Below the pieces are notes generated by a model. The model saw only the letters and a list, made by a program, of their open reading frames with translations, was not told the origin of the DNA and searched no databases. A stretch of 25,242 nucleotides of DNA from CAZGOM01 sp964542875 (lineage in GTDB: Bacteria; Planctomycetota; Phycisphaerae; Phycisphaerales; Phycisphaeraceae), in contig CAZIWA010000079.1 of the NCBI GenBank assembly GCA_964542875.1, forward strand, positions 1-25,242, given 5' to 3'. A program made the position numbers and the translations under genes. Shown here in pieces: positions 23,294 through 25,242 of this stretch. Within the stretch, counting starts at the first letter, position 1. Each line of letters opens with the position of its first letter.

Positions 23294-24211
23294 ATGACCG
23301 CCAACTCAAAACAACCCGGTTTCACCACCCGCCGCCAGGCGCGCTCGCACCCCCTCTACGCCCGCCTCACCCGCGGACACAGCCAGGTCATGCGCGCCCT
23401 CTGCATCACCGCAGCCGTCATCATCCTCGCCACCCTGGCCGCCGTGCTGGCTTACCTCCTCTCCATCGGCATCGGCTCCCTGGGCATCCGTTTCTTCACT
23501 GAGCTTCCCATCCCCCACGGCATGGAAGGCGCGCCAGGCGGCATGCAAAACGCCGTGGTCGGCACCCTCATCCTCATCGCCATGGCCAGTGCAGTCGGCA
23601 TCCCCGTCGGCATGCTCGCGGGCATCTTCCTCTCCGAATACGAATCAGGCTCCAAACTCGCCGCCCCCGCACGCCTCTTCGCAGACGTCCTTGGCGGCGT
23701 CCCCAGCATCGTCGTCGGCATCCTCGGCTATGAACTCGTCGTCGTCCCCATGGGCCACTTCAACGGCTACGCCGGTGCCCTGGCGCTGGCCTTCATCATG
23801 ATCCCCATCGTCGCCCGCACCACCGAGGAAATGCTCAAACTCGTCCCCAACAGCTACCGCGAAGCTTCCATCGGCCTGGGCGCCACCAAGTCTCAGATGA
23901 TCTTCACCGTCGTTCTCCCCTCCGCCACCGGCAGCATGGTCACCGGCGTCGTCCTGGCCATCGCCCGTGTCGCCGGTGAAACCGCTCCCCTGCTCTTCAC
24001 CGCCATGAGCAGCCGCCTCCTCACCACCAACCCCAACCAGCCTTTCCCCTCCCTGACCGTCCAGGTCTTTTCCTACGCCACCGGTCCCTACCCCGAAGAA
24101 CGCAAGCTCGCCTGGGCAGGCATCCTGGTTCTGATCACCATCCTCTTCGTCATCAACATTCTTATTCGTCTCTTCGTTGCTAAACTCCAGCGCCGCATGG
24201 GCAGCGTTTAA
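23294..24211 (+). CDS. pstA: Phosphate ABC transporter permease PstA
   Basis: 305 residues, normal length. A basic 33-residue N-terminal arm precedes the first helix (about 34-58). The PstA hallmarks are present: GGMQNAVVGTL near 77, GIPVGMLAGIFLSEY near 97-111, LGGVPSIVVG near 129, then MLKLVPNSYREASIGLGATKSQ as the coupling loop that contacts PstB, and ARVAGETAPLLFTA. Six membrane helices. It forms the heterodimeric phosphate channel with PstC. A REP-like hairpin lies in the 95-bp gap before pstB. Confidence 0.94.
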   Translation: MTANSKQPGFTTRRQARSHPLYARLTRGHSQVMRALCITAAVIILATLAAVLAYLLSIGIGSLGIRFFTELPIPHGMEGAPGGMQNAVVGTLILIAMASAVGIPVGMLAGIFLSEYESGSKLAAPARLFADVLGGVPSIVVGILGYELVVVPMGHFNGYAGALALAFIMIPIVARTTEEMLKLVPNSYREASIGLGATKSQMIFTVVLPSATGSMVTGVVLAIARVAGETAPLLFTAMSSRLLTTNPNQPFPSLTVQVFSYATGPYPEERKLAWAGILVLITILFVINILIRLFVAKLQRRMGSV

Positions 24212-24218
24212 ACTCTCA

Positions 24219-24256
24219 ACCCCTCTCCCCGCTGGGAGAAGGCCGGGGTGAGGGCC
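24219..24256 (+). repeat. REP-like palindromic element, copy B
   Basis: ACCCCTCTCCCC then GCT then GGGAGAAGGCCGGGGTGAGGGCC; its last 23 bases match 4590-4612 with one difference. It begins eight bases after the pstA stop, within the operon. Without a T-run it should not end transcription fully, but it may protect the upstream mRNA or reduce pstB expression. Confidence 0.7.
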
Positions 24257-24306
24257 GCCTGCGAATGAAACAACTACTCGAAATCCTCTAAAGCCCCACG
24301 ACTAAC

Positions 24307-25170
24307 ATGACCAACCTCAAACCCACTCCCGGCCTCGAACTCCGCAAAAACCGCCTCGCCGCCATCGCTGCCGGTGAGCGGGTCGATACCGATACGCATC
24401 CCCAGATCAAAAACGAAGTCCACGTCCTTGAGGTCGATAAGTTCTGCCTCTGGTACGGCACCAAGCAGGCCCTCTTCGACGTCAACATGGCCATCCCCAA
24501 AGGCAAGGTCACCGCGCTCATCGGACCCTCCGGCTGCGGCAAATCCACACTCCTGCGCTCCGTCAACCGACTGAACGACATGATCGACACCGTCCGCGTC
24601 GGCGGCGACATGCGCCTCGACGGCGAATCCATCTACAAACCCGGCGTCGACGTCATCAACCTCCGCAAACGCATGGGTATGGTCTTCCAGAAACCAAACC
24701 CCTTCCCCATGAGCGTCTACGAAAATGTCGTCTACTCCCTCCGCATCGACGGCGTCCGCGACAAACGCATCCTCGCCGAAACCGTCGAACGCTCCCTCCG
24801 CGGCGCAGCCCTCTGGGACGAAGTCAAAGACCGCCTCCACGAATCAGGCCTCTCCCTCTCAGGTGGCCAACAGCAGCGCCTCTGCATCGCCCGCGCCATC
24901 GCAGCGGAACCCGAAGTCCTCCTCATGGACGAACCCTGCTCCGCCCTGGACCCCATCGCCACCGGCAAAGTCGAAGACCTCATCCAGGGCTTGAAAGGCA
25001 CCTACACCGTCCTCATCGTCACCCACAGCATGCAGCAGGCCTCCCGCGCCTCCGACTACACCGCATTCATGTACCTCGGCCGTCTCATCGAATACGGCCC
25101 CACCGTCGAAATCTTCACCAAACCCCACTGCCGGGAAACCGAAGACTACGTCACCGGCCGCTTCGGTTGA
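24307..25170 (+). CDS. pstB: Phosphate ABC transporter ATP-binding protein PstB
   Basis: 287 residues. Walker A GPSGCGKST at 73-81, the PstB-specific QKPNPFPMSVYENV near 128-141, signature LSGGQQQR at 184-191, Walker B VLLMDEP at 204-210, the switch His in THSMQQA, and the PstB C-terminus ETEDYVTGRFG. It hydrolyses ATP to power phosphate import through PstC/PstA. The N-terminus is about 40 residues longer than in many PstB proteins (a charged arm before LEVDKFCLWYG). It is the last gene of the operon; phoU, which often follows, is not within the 72 bp left. Confidence 0.96.
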   Translation: MTNLKPTPGLELRKNRLAAIAAGERVDTDTHPQIKNEVHVLEVDKFCLWYGTKQALFDVNMAIPKGKVTALIGPSGCGKSTLLRSVNRLNDMIDTVRVGGDMRLDGESIYKPGVDVINLRKRMGMVFQKPNPFPMSVYENVVYSLRIDGVRDKRILAETVERSLRGAALWDEVKDRLHESGLSLSGGQQQRLCIARAIAAEPEVLLMDEPCSALDPIATGKVEDLIQGLKGTYTVLIVTHSMQQASRASDYTAFMYLGRLIEYGPTVEIFTKPHCRETEDYVTGRFG

Positions 25171-25186
25171 TTAAGGCAGTGAACCC

Positions 25187-25206
25187 AAGAGGCCTGCGGC
25201 CTTTTT
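25187..25206 (+). terminator. Rho-independent terminator of the pst operon
   Basis: AGGCC-TGC-GGCCT (25190-25202) is extended by AAG/TTT pairs, including one G-U, and runs directly into TTTTT (25202-25206). It lies 16 bp after the pstB stop. It implies that pstB ends the operon. Confidence 0.7.
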
Positions 25207-25242
25207 CGGGTTTCGGGTTTCGGGTTTCGGGTTTCGGGTTTC
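25204..25242 (+). repeat. Perfect heptamer tandem repeat, cut by the window end
   Basis: Five exact TTTCGGG units plus TTTC. On the minus strand the unit is CCCGAAA, which fits CNNNRRA; this is the only array in that orientation. It overlaps the terminator T-run and continues beyond the window for an unknown length. Confidence 0.95.

Overview
The window looks like a high-GC chromosomal segment from a planctomycete, probably class Phycisphaerae. This is inferred from gene content: stand-alone pseudopilin-like proteins carrying only the prepilin N-terminus, a DUF11-repeat lipoprotein, a signal-peptide HEAT-repeat protein, strongly C-ending codons and few Shine-Dalgarno sites. Every gene I can support lies on the plus strand. 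The many long minus-strand open frames are composition shadows. I see no rRNA, tRNA, CRISPR array or transposase gene.

Layout. (1) 1-4.55 kb: a LigB-type ATP-dependent DNA ligase homologue that appears to have lost its catalytic residues, a DUF11 lipoprotein and a Gfo/Idh/MocA oxidoreductase. (2) 4.55-7.8 kb: repeat-rich spacer, then three tandem pseudopilin-like genes sharing pieces of their leaders. (3) 7.8-10.85 kb: a WYL-domain regulator, a membrane protein made of two fused DUF6328-like units, and a spacer with a MITE-like element bearing perfect 17-bp terminal inverted repeats. (4) 10.84-20.67 kb: a 52-residue zinc-ribbon protein, then a run of an exported membrane-anchored protein with an amidotransferase-like fold, an ABC ATPase, a double ABC-2 permease, a HEAT-repeat protein, a SirB1/transglutaminase-like protein and a helical-barrel protein. 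(5) 20.7-25.2 kb: the high-affinity phosphate uptake operon pstS-pstC-pstA-pstB, with a candidate Pho-type control region, ending in a hairpin terminator.

How the genes may work together. PstS captures phosphate, PstC/PstA form the channel and PstB drives it with ATP. The ATPase, permease, membrane-anchored protein and HEAT protein of region 4 probably form one ABC-2 machine of unknown cargo. The other genes do not form an obvious pathway.

The most unusual signals are (a) the DNA ligase fold with Leu at the adenylation Lys position and several other motif losses; (b) at least seven arrays of degenerate 7-bp repeats fitting one consensus, CNNNRRA, at gene borders, one of them inside the ligase gene beside its dead active-site motif; and (c) a MITE-like family in three copies, one with intact inverted ends and flanking direct repeats.
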